Part shown: one piece after another, positions 1-5,628 of the stretch
Layout: every line of letters begins with the position of its first letter
Position numbering within the stretch: position 1 is the stretch's first letter
Source: an uncultured Acidobacteriota bacterium
GTDB lineage: Bacteria; Acidobacteriota; Vicinamibacteria; Vicinamibacterales; UBA8438
DNA length: 5,628 bases
Reading direction: 5' to 3'
NCBI GenBank assembly: GCA_913043805.1
Contig: CAJWMX010000220.1
Coordinates: 1 to 5,628 of the forward strand
The notes under the pieces: model-generated
The model's input: only the letters and a program-made list of their open reading frames with translations
Database searches by the model: none
Told to the model about the DNA's origin: nothing
Program-made: the position numbers and the translations under genes

Positions 1-471
1 CAGGGTCACCCCTGCGATGGGCGCCGCCAGTAAGGCTGAGGCTCCTCCCGACAGCAGCACGACCAGCGCCTCCTCCCGCGTGACGGAGCGCGCGCAATTC
101 AGCGCCGCCAGGCCGGCCTCCTGACTCCCGCCGTCGGGCACCGGATGCCCGCCTCTCACCCACCGCATCGGCTGTGGAGGGTCCGCCGTCCCCGGCCCCA
201 CCGCCACCCCAGCAACGATCGATGCCCCCACGCCGTTGGCGAACGCGCGCAGCATGCCATCGGACGCCTTGCCCGCGGCGATCACGCGCAGGCGGCGCCC
301 CTCGGGGAAACGGGCAATTCGAGGAGTCTCGAGGGCACGGCGCACCAACAGATCGGGCGACACCGCGGCCAACGCGGCGTGAACGATCTCGAGGCTGTGC
401 TGACGAAGAACGGTGAGCGGGGAAAGTGGTAAGGACAGAACAATCAGTGGATCCGGGTTGGATCCGACCAA
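1..471 (-). CDS. Glycerate 2-kinase (MOFRL/DUF4147 family), N-terminal part, cut by window edge
   Basis: This is the first ~157 codons of a cytoplasmic kinase that phosphorylates D-glycerate with ATP to 2-phosphoglycerate, feeding glycolysis/gluconeogenesis. Translating the minus strand gives family hallmarks in order: an N-terminal helix (LRQHSLEIVHAALAAV), VIAAGKASDGM with the conserved lysine of the AAGKA motif, GGHPVPDGGSQEAG, and VLLSGGASALLAAPIAGVTL at the window edge. These belong to the DUF4147 N-terminal domain; the full family protein is about 420-450 residues, so most of the gene lies beyond position 1. The start is unresolved. No ATG or GTG precedes the homology in frame. The nearest accepted start is TTG at 471-469, which overlaps the upstream small gene by 28 nt and has no clear Shine-Dalgarno; CTG at 447 or 438 are alternatives. 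The family call is firm. The start may be damaged. Confidence 0.88.
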   Translation of the reverse strand, partial: MVGSNPDPLIVLSLPLSPLTVLRQHSLEIVHAALAAVSPDLLVRRALETPRIARFPEGRRLRVIAAGKASDGMLRAFANGVGASIVAGVAVGPGTADPPQPMRWVRGGHPVPDGGSQEAGLAALNCARSVTREEALVVLLSGGASALLAAPIAGVTL

Positions 472-764
472 GCAGAGAGCTTGGTAACGCCGTCGAAACT
501 CTGGAGCAGCCGACTCACGACCAGGTCGACGTCGACGTCCCCGTCGGCGCAGAGCTCATCCACCAGCGCCATGACGCGTCTGAGGGCCACCTCCATCTCG
601 GAGATGGTGCACTCGGAGTATGCCTCGCGCTGCTGGCGCAGACACTCTCGGTGCTTGAGGAACTCCTCCCGATAGAACTCGGTGCGGATGGTGTCGAAAC
701 CGGTGGTCGAAGACGGGCGCGCGTCGACCAGCAAGCGGGCAAGCGAGCAATGTGACTGCGGCAT
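444..764 (-). CDS. Small 106-residue protein of unknown function
   Basis: I do not recognise this protein with confidence. It starts at ATG 764-762, chosen because a TGAGGA Shine-Dalgarno-like stretch sits 10 nt upstream; the same frame is open further upstream, but only over the end of ftsX. It begins 41 nt after the ftsX stop. The predicted protein is soluble, largely helical and charged, with no signal peptide or membrane segment. It has four cysteines (about residues 6, 41, 52, 72) and an acidic GDVDVDL patch near residues 75-81. The middle (YREEF near residue 31, then LVDE near 67 and LLQS near 86) faintly recalls the N-terminal stretch of myo-inositol oxygenases. If that were real, the iron-binding HD part would be missing and this would be a truncated remnant. 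I treat the resemblance as unproven. Its end overlaps the candidate TTG start of the glycerate kinase, suggesting co-transcription. Confidence 0.6.
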   Translation of the reverse strand: MPQSHCSLARLLVDARPSSTTGFDTIRTEFYREEFLKHRECLRQQREAYSECTISEMEVALRRVMALVDELCADGDVDVDLVVSRLLQSFDGVTKLSAWSDPTRIH

Positions 765-805
765 GAAATACGAGTCCTCAGTGTACGCGGGTCGTTTCGT
801 GACTG

Positions 806-1538
806 TCAACGCCGGTCGCGACCAACACCAGCCGTGCTCGTCGCCGCGGCCAACCCTCCGAGACACCCGACCACCATCCCCCCGACAACCAGTCCGGCCA
901 TCCGACTGATGGGCAGGAACTGCACCGCATCGCCACCGAGCACCCGGGCCGCGGCGGCGCCATAGAACGATTCGCCGAGCAGGAAGGCGCCCCACAGCAG
1001 CACGAGGACGACACCGAACCCGACCCGTCGAGCCATGTCGACGGCGGCAACTACCCGGTCGACCCAGGCCTGATCGAAACGCACCTCCTCGACGCCACCA
1101 GCGCCTTCGAGACGCTGCCCCAGTTGCTCGGCCAACGACGAGTCCGGCGTGGGCGGCGCCAAACGCACTTCGAATGACGCCGGGAACGGTTTCTCTCCGC
1201 TCCGATCATCAAGATCAGCCAGGTCCGGGAAATCCTGGGCAAAGCGGACCCGAGCTTCGTCCTTGGAGATGAGTTCGTAGGCGGCCACCACGGGATGCTC
1301 GGTCAGCATCTGCTCGACGGCCGCGACCGCCTCCATCCCCGCGTCATCCCGCAGATAGACCGACATCTCGGCGGCCGTCGACCATCGGCTCACGAGCCGA
1401 TCGACGTTCCAGCCCATCAGCAACAACGTACCCAATACCACCAGCGCGGTCGCGATCGTGACCATCGAGACGACGCTGGAGCGCCACCCACGCCACAGGC
1501 TGGCGACCGCCTCGGACAGACTGTAGTTGAGCGCGCAT
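806..1538 (-). CDS. ftsX: Cell division protein FtsX (ABC transporter permease), frameshifted at start and short at C-terminus
   Basis: FtsX is the inner-membrane partner of FtsE; the pair transmits ATPase cycles to periplasmic peptidoglycan hydrolases at the division site. The uninterrupted frame starts at ATG 1465 and gives 219 residues. Numbered from there, it has a first membrane segment (residues 4-19), an extracytoplasmic domain with the family-like YELISKDEARVRF (63-75), EKPFPASFEV (91-100) and VEEVRFDQAWVDRV (125-138), a second membrane segment (147-164) and a third (188-207). It then ends in a short basic tail. Upstream in the same frame the codons read LNYSLSEAVASLWRGWRS, which is the conserved FtsX N-terminus, but the natural ATG at 1538-1536 is out of frame with it (one base extra or two missing near 1530-1536). 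That ATG lies 2 nt after the ftsE stop with GAGG 10 nt before it, so translational coupling is expected. Typical FtsX has four membrane segments and about 290-300 residues; the fourth is absent. Family assignment is good; functionality is doubtful. Confidence 0.78.
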
Positions 1539-1540
1539 CG

Positions 1541-2287
1541 CTAACCGACCTCGTCCCGTCTCTCGTCGTCCGCCATCACGTCGGACTCCGTCGCCAGCGC
1601 CGCGTCGACGTCGTCAAACGACGCCCCAGGCTTCGCCCGCGTCTCCTCGGCGGCCACCTCATTCCAGGCCGACTCGTCAACCTGGGCAAGTTCTTCGGGC
1701 GGAGCACGGTAGTACACGCTTTCACCGTAGGCGGAGGCCTCTTCCGTGATCACGCCGTGCTCGAGCATGAGGGCTCGGTGACCGACCTGACGGATCAGGT
1801 CGCGGTCATGGGTAGCCACGACCACCGTGGTTCCCGACGCGTTGATCTCACGGAAGAGGTTCATGACCTCGAGCGCCATGTCCGGGTCCAGGTTGCCGGT
1901 GGGCTCGTCGGCCAGACTCATCATCGGATCGCCGATAACCGCGCGCGCGATCGCGACGCGCTGCCACTCTCCCCCGACAGTTCGGACGGGCGCGCGTTGA
2001 GACGGTGCTCCAGGCCCACCCATTTCAACACCTGCTCCGCCCGCCGGCGCTGCACGGTGGGCGCCGCGCCCATGACGCGCGGCACGAAGGCGGTGTTCTC
2101 GAACACGGTCATGCGCTCGATCAACTTGAAGTCCTGGAACACGAACCCCACGTGCCGGCGGTAGGCCTGGGCCCCGCTCGGACCGGTCAAGAAGGCGAAC
2201 TCGCCTTTGTCTGTGAAGAGAGAAAGGTCCCGCAGTGCGTGGATGCCAGGTCTCTAGTGCCTTGGAGAGCTGCTGAACCTCAATCAC
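1541..2287 (-). pseudogene. ftsE: Cell division ATP-binding protein FtsE, disrupted (two frameshifts and Walker A deletion)
   Basis: FtsE is the cytoplasmic ABC ATPase of FtsEX. Reading across frames reconstructs it. It begins at GTG 2287 with MIEVQQLSKALETWHP, shifts frame near 2239 into ALRDLSLFTDKGEFAFLTGP, then SGA, and jumps directly to AYRRHVGFVFQDFKLIERMT. This skips about 34 codons that normally carry GKST of Walker A, the following helix and strand. The frame shifts back at the C-run 1971-1975, inside the signature (LSGGEWQRV once one G is restored). The Q-loop (FQDFK), Walker B with catalytic Glu (SLADEPTGNLDP) and the H-loop (VATHD) are present. After the normal end the protein continues as an acidic tail of about 64 residues (1544-1735) rich in Asp and Glu. 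No good Shine-Dalgarno precedes the GTG. It abuts ftsX by 2 nt. The FtsE identity is supported by the KLIERMTVFEN region and by the ftsX neighbour. Without the P-loop lysine it cannot hydrolyse ATP normally, unless the gap is an assembly error. Confidence 0.85.
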
Positions 2288-2389
2288 TGCTTGCGCCGAA
2301 AGTCGCGGGGGTCGACCTCGCGCTGGGTAGTATCGAGTATGGCATACAGTTCAGGACCATTCGATGGTTCCACGCCGCGTTTTCAGGGG
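2288..2389 (-). promoter_or_regulatory. gatB-ftsE intergenic gap with two short palindromes
   Basis: This 102-nt gap is noticeably more AT-rich than its surroundings. It holds two perfect short inverted repeats: GTATG-g-CATAC at 2337-2347 and ACCAT-tcg-ATGGT at 2356-2368. They could be operator half-sites or a weak hairpin after gatB. I see no U-rich run that would make either a rho-independent terminator and no convincing -35/-10 pair, although GATACT and CATACT on the minus strand are -10-like. A regulatory role is inference only. Confidence 0.25.
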
Positions 2390-3859
2390 TCATGTCGCGT
2401 CTGGATCCCGCAGTTGCTCCCGAAGGAGTTCGTTCACCAGCTTGGGGTTGGCCCGGCCCCGAGTCGCCTTCATGACCTGGCCAACGAGGAACCCGAGCGT
2501 GCCCTCGTGCCCGCCCCGCACGCGCGCCGCCGCGTCCGGCTGCTCGCTGATGACCCGCGCCACCAGAGACTGAAGCTCGTCCCGGTCGCCGACCTGGGCC
2601 AGGTTCTCCTGTTCGACGATCTCCTGGGCCTCTCGGCCGGAGCCGTACATCTTCTCAAAGACGGTCTTTCCAGTGCTGCTGCTGATGACGCCGGTGTCGA
2701 CGAGCTTGACCAACCGGCCCAGCGCATCCGGCCTCACCTCCACCTCATCGATACCGACGCCGTCGGCGTTGAGGCGACGGGCCACCTCGCCCATCACCCA
2801 GTGAGCAGCCGCCTTGGCGTTCCCGGCCACCTCGACGGTGTCCTCAAAGAAACGGGCAAGATCCGCCTGCTCGGCCAGCTGACCGGCTTCACTGCTCCTG
2901 AGATCGAGCTCCCGCAGGTACCGCTGCTTGCGCGCTTCGGGCAATTCTGGCAGCGACGCCCGCACGTCGGCGGTCCACTCGTCCGACACGTCAATCGGGG
3001 GCAAATCCGGTTCTGGAAAATACCGATAGTCGTGCGCCTCCTCCTTGCTCCGCATCGACTCGGTCCGCCCTCGAGCCTCATCCCACAACCGGGTCTCCTG
3101 GACCACCGTGTCGCCATCCTCGAGCCGGTCCGCCTGACGAACGATCTCGTGCTCGAGGGCGCGCTGGAGGAACCGGAACGAGTTCAGGTTCTTGACCTCC
3201 ACCTTGACTCCGAGCGCGGTCTCTCCCCGCGGCCGGAGCGAGACGTTGGCATCGCACCGGAGACTGCCCTCCTCCATGTTTCCGTCGTTGACGCCGATGG
3301 CCATCAGGACGACACGAAGCCGAGCGAAGAAATCGGCAGCTGCCGCGGGTTCACGCAGGTCGGGCTCGGTCACGATCTCGATCAGCGGCACTCCGCTCCG
3401 GTTGTAATCCAGCGCGGTGTAACGACTCTGCGCCCCGTCGGCGTGCAGTGACTTCCCGGCGTCCTCTTCGAGATGCACGCGTGTGATCCGCACGGTGCGC
3501 GGTCCTTCGTCGGTCTCGTAGGACAGCGCCCCCTCAGTCGCCAGGGGCAGCTCATACTGCGAGATCTGGTAGCCCTTGGGGAGATCCGGATAGAAGTAGT
3601 TCTTTCGCGCGAAGATGGAGCGTCCCTGAATCGTGCAGCCGAGCGCCAACCCCGCTCGCATCGCGAGCTCGACCACCCGCCGATTCAGGACCGGTAGCGC
3701 GCCCGGCAGCCCGAGGCAGACAGGGCAGACATGGGTGTTGGGCTCGGCACCGAAGCTGGTGCGGCACCCGCAGAAGATCTTCGACTCGGTGAGCAGATGG
3801 GCGTGGATCTCGAGGCCGATGACCGGCTCGAACCGGGAAGCCTCGGACTCGGACGTCAT
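2390..3859 (-). CDS. gatB: Aspartyl/glutamyl-tRNA(Asn/Gln) amidotransferase subunit B
   Basis: GatB is the kinase/transamidase subunit of cytoplasmic GatCAB. It activates the side chain of Glu on mischarged Glu-tRNA(Gln) (or Asp on Asp-tRNA(Asn)) with ATP and uses ammonia delivered from GatA. The 489-residue product has normal family length. It opens with VIGLEIHAHLLTESKIFCGC, then PNTHVCPVCLGLPGALPVLN; Cys30, Cys32, Cys45 and Cys48 match the family zinc site. KNYFYPDLPKGYQISQY (86-102), LDYNRSGVPLIEIVTEPD (150-167), EEGSLRCDANVS (196-207) and SKEEAHDYRYFPEPDL (271-286) are hallmark core motifs. The helical and YqeY-like tail domains that bind tRNA occupy about 290-489, ending in FLVGQVMKATRGRANPKLVNELL. 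It starts at ATG 3859, 12 nt after the pckA stop; no good Shine-Dalgarno is visible, so it probably depends on readthrough from pckA. gatA and gatC are not in the window. It appears intact. Confidence 0.97.
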   Translation of the reverse strand: MTSESEASRFEPVIGLEIHAHLLTESKIFCGCRTSFGAEPNTHVCPVCLGLPGALPVLNRRVVELAMRAGLALGCTIQGRSIFARKNYFYPDLPKGYQISQYELPLATEGALSYETDEGPRTVRITRVHLEEDAGKSLHADGAQSRYTALDYNRSGVPLIEIVTEPDLREPAAAADFFARLRVVLMAIGVNDGNMEEGSLRCDANVSLRPRGETALGVKVEVKNLNSFRFLQRALEHEIVRQADRLEDGDTVVQETRLWDEARGRTESMRSKEEAHDYRYFPEPDLPPIDVSDEWTADVRASLPELPEARKQRYLRELDLRSSEAGQLAEQADLARFFEDTVEVAGNAKAAAHWVMGEVARRLNADGVGIDEVEVRPDALGRLVKLVDTGVISSSTGKTVFEKMYGSGREAQEIVEQENLAQVGDRDELQSLVARVISEQPDAAARVRGGHEGTLGFLVGQVMKATRGRANPKLVNELLREQLRDPDAT

Positions 3860-3871
3860 CGCGCGAGAGCG

Positions 3872-5458
3872 CTAGCGAGGCCCGGCCGCCGTCACCTCGG
3901 GCGCCGCCTCGAAAGACGTGAAGTTCTCGGTGAACATCGACGCGAGCTTGCGCGCCTGCGCGTCGTAGTCGGACGGGTTGGCCCAGGTTCCGCGAGGCCG
4001 CAGCACTTCCGCCGGCACCCCGGGACAGGCGAGGGGCACGTCGACGTTGAAGACCGGGTCGGTCTCGAACTCCCCGCCGTCGAGGGCGCCCGACAAGGCC
4101 GCGGCGATCAGCGCGCGCGTGTGACCGATCGGCATCCGGTGTCCGACTCCGAACGCGCCGCCGGTCCAACCGGTGTTCACCAACCACGCGTTCGCGCCAT
4201 GGGCGGCCAACCGCTCCCCGAGGAGCGAGGCATACGTGGTCGGCGGCCACACCATGAACGGAGCCCCGAAGCAGGTGCTAAACGTCGCCGTCGGCTCGGT
4301 GACGCCACGCTCGGTGCCCGCCACCTTCGCGGTGTAGCCGGACAGAAAGTGATACATCGCCGCTTCGGGACTAAGCCTGGCGATCGGCGGCAACACCCCG
4401 AAGGCATCGGCCGTCAACATCACGACGTTCTTCGGATGTCCCGCCTGCCCGGATTCGACGAACGAGTCGATCGCCGACAGCGGGTAGGCGCCGCGGGTGT
4501 TCTCGGTGATCGAGTCGTCGTCGAAATCGAGTTCGCGCGTGACCGGGTCGACCGACACGTTCTCCAGCAAGGTCCCAAACTGCCGTGTCGTGGCGTAGAT
4601 CTGCGGCTCGGCCTCCGGCGAGAGCCGAATCATCTTTGCGTAGCACCCGCCCTCGAAGTTGAAGACCCCGCGATCGCTCCAGCCGTGCTCGTCATCACCG
4701 ATGAGCCGACGATCCGGGTCACTCGACAGCGTGGTCTTTCCGGTCCCTGACAGCCCGAAGAAGAGCGCCACGTCGCCATCCGCACCGACATTGGCCGAAC
4801 AGTGCATCGGCATGACGCGGCGGAGCGGCAGCAGGTAATTCATGACGGTAAAGACCGACTTCTTGATCTCACCGGCATAGGCCGTCCCCCCGATCAGGAC
4901 GAGCCGTTTCGAAAAGTCCAGCAGGATGAACACCTCCGAGTTGGTGCCATGCTGCTCGGGAATCGCCCGACACGTGGCCGCATCGATGACGGTCAGCTCC
5001 GGCTGATGGTCGGCCAGCCGATCCCGGTCCTTTTCCGTAATGAACATGTGCCGGGCAAAGAGGCTGTGCCAGGCTCGCTCCGTCACCACCCGCACCGGCA
5101 GTCGGTACTCGGGGTCCGCGCCGGCGTAGCAGTCCTGGACGAACAGGTCCTTTCCCTGCAGGTGCGCGGTGACCGCGCGTTGCACCGCTTCGAACTGGAC
5201 CGGCTCGATCGGGCGATTGATAGCGCCCCAGGCGACGTGATTGGCACTGGACGCCTCACGCACCAGGAAGCGATCCTTCGGCGAGCGTCCCGTGTGCTGG
5301 CCGGTGCGGCACACCAGCGGTCCACCAGCCGCGATGGTCCCCTCCCGCCGAGAGACGGCCTCTTCATACAACGCGGCTGTCGAAAGGTTCCAGTAGACCG
5401 TGCCTGGGTCGACGATCCCCATGGAGTCAAGTCGTTGTTCTGTCGTCACGCTAGTCAT
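3872..5458 (-). CDS. pckA: Phosphoenolpyruvate carboxykinase (ATP)
   Basis: This enzyme converts oxaloacetate plus ATP to PEP, CO2 and ADP in the cytoplasm, the entry step of gluconeogenesis. The start at ATG 5458 gives 528 residues, typical of ATP-type enzymes. It places the usual N-terminus (TTEQRLDSMGIVDPGTVYWNL) at the front; the frame is open upstream to an ATG at 5533, but that adds an unfamiliar basic stretch. Active-site features are present: RTGQHTGRSPKD (51-62, Arg58 for oxaloacetate), GTAYAGEIKKSVF with Lys199, MHCSANV with His219 as metal ligand, P-loop GLSGTGKTT (235-243, Lys241), LIGDDEHGW with metal ligand Asp255, and ENTRGAYPL with Arg322. LTADAFGVLPPIARLSPEAA and FLSGYTAKVAGTERG follow, then ATFSTCFGAPFM and VNTGWTGG. 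It is clearly the ATP type, not the GTP type. No strong Shine-Dalgarno sits close to the ATG. It is followed 12 nt later by gatB, so the two are probably co-transcribed. Confidence 0.97.
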   Translation of the reverse strand: MTSVTTEQRLDSMGIVDPGTVYWNLSTAALYEEAVSRREGTIAAGGPLVCRTGQHTGRSPKDRFLVREASSANHVAWGAINRPIEPVQFEAVQRAVTAHLQGKDLFVQDCYAGADPEYRLPVRVVTERAWHSLFARHMFITEKDRDRLADHQPELTVIDAATCRAIPEQHGTNSEVFILLDFSKRLVLIGGTAYAGEIKKSVFTVMNYLLPLRRVMPMHCSANVGADGDVALFFGLSGTGKTTLSSDPDRRLIGDDEHGWSDRGVFNFEGGCYAKMIRLSPEAEPQIYATTRQFGTLLENVSVDPVTRELDFDDDSITENTRGAYPLSAIDSFVESGQAGHPKNVVMLTADAFGVLPPIARLSPEAAMYHFLSGYTAKVAGTERGVTEPTATFSTCFGAPFMVWPPTTYASLLGERLAAHGANAWLVNTGWTGGAFGVGHRMPIGHTRALIAAALSGALDGGEFETDPVFNVDVPLACPGVPAEVLRPRGTWANPSDYDAQARKLASMFTENFTSFEAAPEVTAAGPR

Positions 5459-5473
5459 CCGTCCGGGTCCGTT

Positions 5474-5486
5474 CACACTCCGTGTG
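5474..5486 (-). repeat. Short inverted repeat just upstream of the pckA start
   Basis: CACAC and GTGTG flank a three-base centre. In the transcript this small stem lies 15 nt before the pckA ATG, and the only GGAG-like ribosome-binding sequence nearby sits in its loop and 3' arm. That could mask translation initiation or be chance; five base pairs with a three-base loop is weak. Confidence 0.2.
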
Positions 5487-5554
5487 CCGCCATGGGTCAC
5501 AACCGCGACTGATAGGCGTCGCTCTCGGCGCACGCCGCCACGCCTCGCAGGCCT

Positions 5555-5578
5555 CGGAGCCGGCTGATCCGGGCTCCG
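5555..5578 (-). repeat. GC-rich hairpin at 5' end of the pckA leader
   Basis: CGGAGCCGG (5555-5563) pairs with CCGGGCTCCG (5569-5578) around the loop CTGAT, giving nine base pairs with one bulged base. It lies about ten bases after the candidate -10, so the transcript would begin almost directly with this stem. There is no U-run on the 3' side, so it is not an intrinsic terminator. It may stabilise the transcript or take part in leader control; neither is shown. Confidence 0.4.
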
Positions 5579-5587
5579 GGTCGGCGC

Positions 5588-5617
5588 ATCGTAACGATCC
5601 CGTCGTCCTTACGTCAA
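5588..5617 (-). promoter_or_regulatory. Candidate sigma70-type promoter for pckA
   Basis: On the minus strand TTGACG (5617-5612) matches the -35 consensus at 5 of 6 positions. It is followed after 18 nt by TACGAT (5593-5588), which matches TATAAT at 4 of 6. Transcription would start near 5581, leaving a leader of about 120 nt before the pckA ATG. The -10 overlaps a perfect 11-nt inverted repeat, ATCGT-t-ACGAT (5588-5598), a plausible repressor site. This is inferred from pattern only; GC-rich phyla often use looser promoters. Confidence 0.42.
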
Positions 5618-5628
5618 ATAGCCTACAA

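Noticed and set aside
520..541. GTCGAC-type short tandem repeat in the small gene
   Set aside because: It simply encodes the DVDVDL stretch with GC-ending codons; two to three units are too few to call a repeat array.
765..995. Extension of the small gene upstream into ftsX
   Set aside because: This frame is open only over the FtsX coding sequence, gives an Arg/Gly-rich translation, and a good ribosome-binding site exists at the ATG 764 start.
1295..2164. Plus-strand open frame (289 codons) opposite ftsE/ftsX
   Set aside because: The minus strand carries clear FtsE and FtsX homology. This frame is low-complexity, rich in His and Arg, and has no motif. It was considered because ftsE is broken, but nothing supports it.
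2291..3451. Long plus-strand open frame (386 codons) opposite gatB
   Set aside because: It is the antisense of an unmistakable gatB. Its translation is rich in Arg, Pro, His and Leu without family motifs, as expected opposite a GC-rich gene.
3731..4750. Plus-strand open frame (339 codons) opposite pckA
   Set aside because: It is an antisense shadow of pckA, Arg/Gly-rich with no recognisable domain.
5459..5533. N-terminal extension of PckA from ATG 5533
   Set aside because: The added 25 residues are basic and unlike PckA N-termini. The ATG at 5458 gives the standard length and start.

Overview
This is a GC-rich bacterial chromosome segment. Every gene I can support lies on the minus strand, so transcription runs from the right end to the left. 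In that order the genes are: pckA (ATP-type phosphoenolpyruvate carboxykinase), gatB (amidotransferase subunit B), ftsE and ftsX (division ABC transporter pair), a small unrecognised gene, and the 5' part of a MOFRL-type glycerate 2-kinase that runs off the left edge. I see no RNA gene, CRISPR array, insertion sequence or phage gene. The long plus-strand open frames are antisense shadows of pckA and gatB. The phylum cannot be fixed. An ATP-type PckA, a GatCAB component and FtsEX suggest a high-GC bacterium. The ATP-type enzyme makes a typical actinobacterium less likely, because most of those use GTP-type PEPCK.

Right part (about 2390-5628): this holds a leader with a plausible sigma70-type promoter and a strong GC hairpin, followed by intact pckA and intact gatB only 12 nt apart. 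Both proteins are of normal family length and keep their hallmark residues, so sequence quality looks good here. Left part (1-2290): a 102-nt gap with two short palindromes precedes ftsE and ftsX, and these show several lesions. ftsE has a frameshift near its 5' end, a clean in-frame loss of about 34 codons that removes the Walker A GKS/T, and a one-base shortfall in a G-run at the ABC signature. ftsX has a frameshift at its start codon region and lacks the fourth membrane segment expected of the family. The small gene downstream overlaps the candidate start of the glycerate kinase, which has no convincing start codon of its own.

Functionally, PckA (oxaloacetate to PEP) and glycerate 2-kinase (glycerate to 2-phosphoglycerate) both feed lower gluconeogenesis. 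GatB serves tRNA amidation. FtsEX would normally gate cell-wall hydrolases at the septum. The main point of interest is the concentration of lesions in ftsEX beside intact neighbours. This is either real loss of an ATP-driven FtsEX or local assembly/sequencing error. I do not see a convincing new multi-gene system here.
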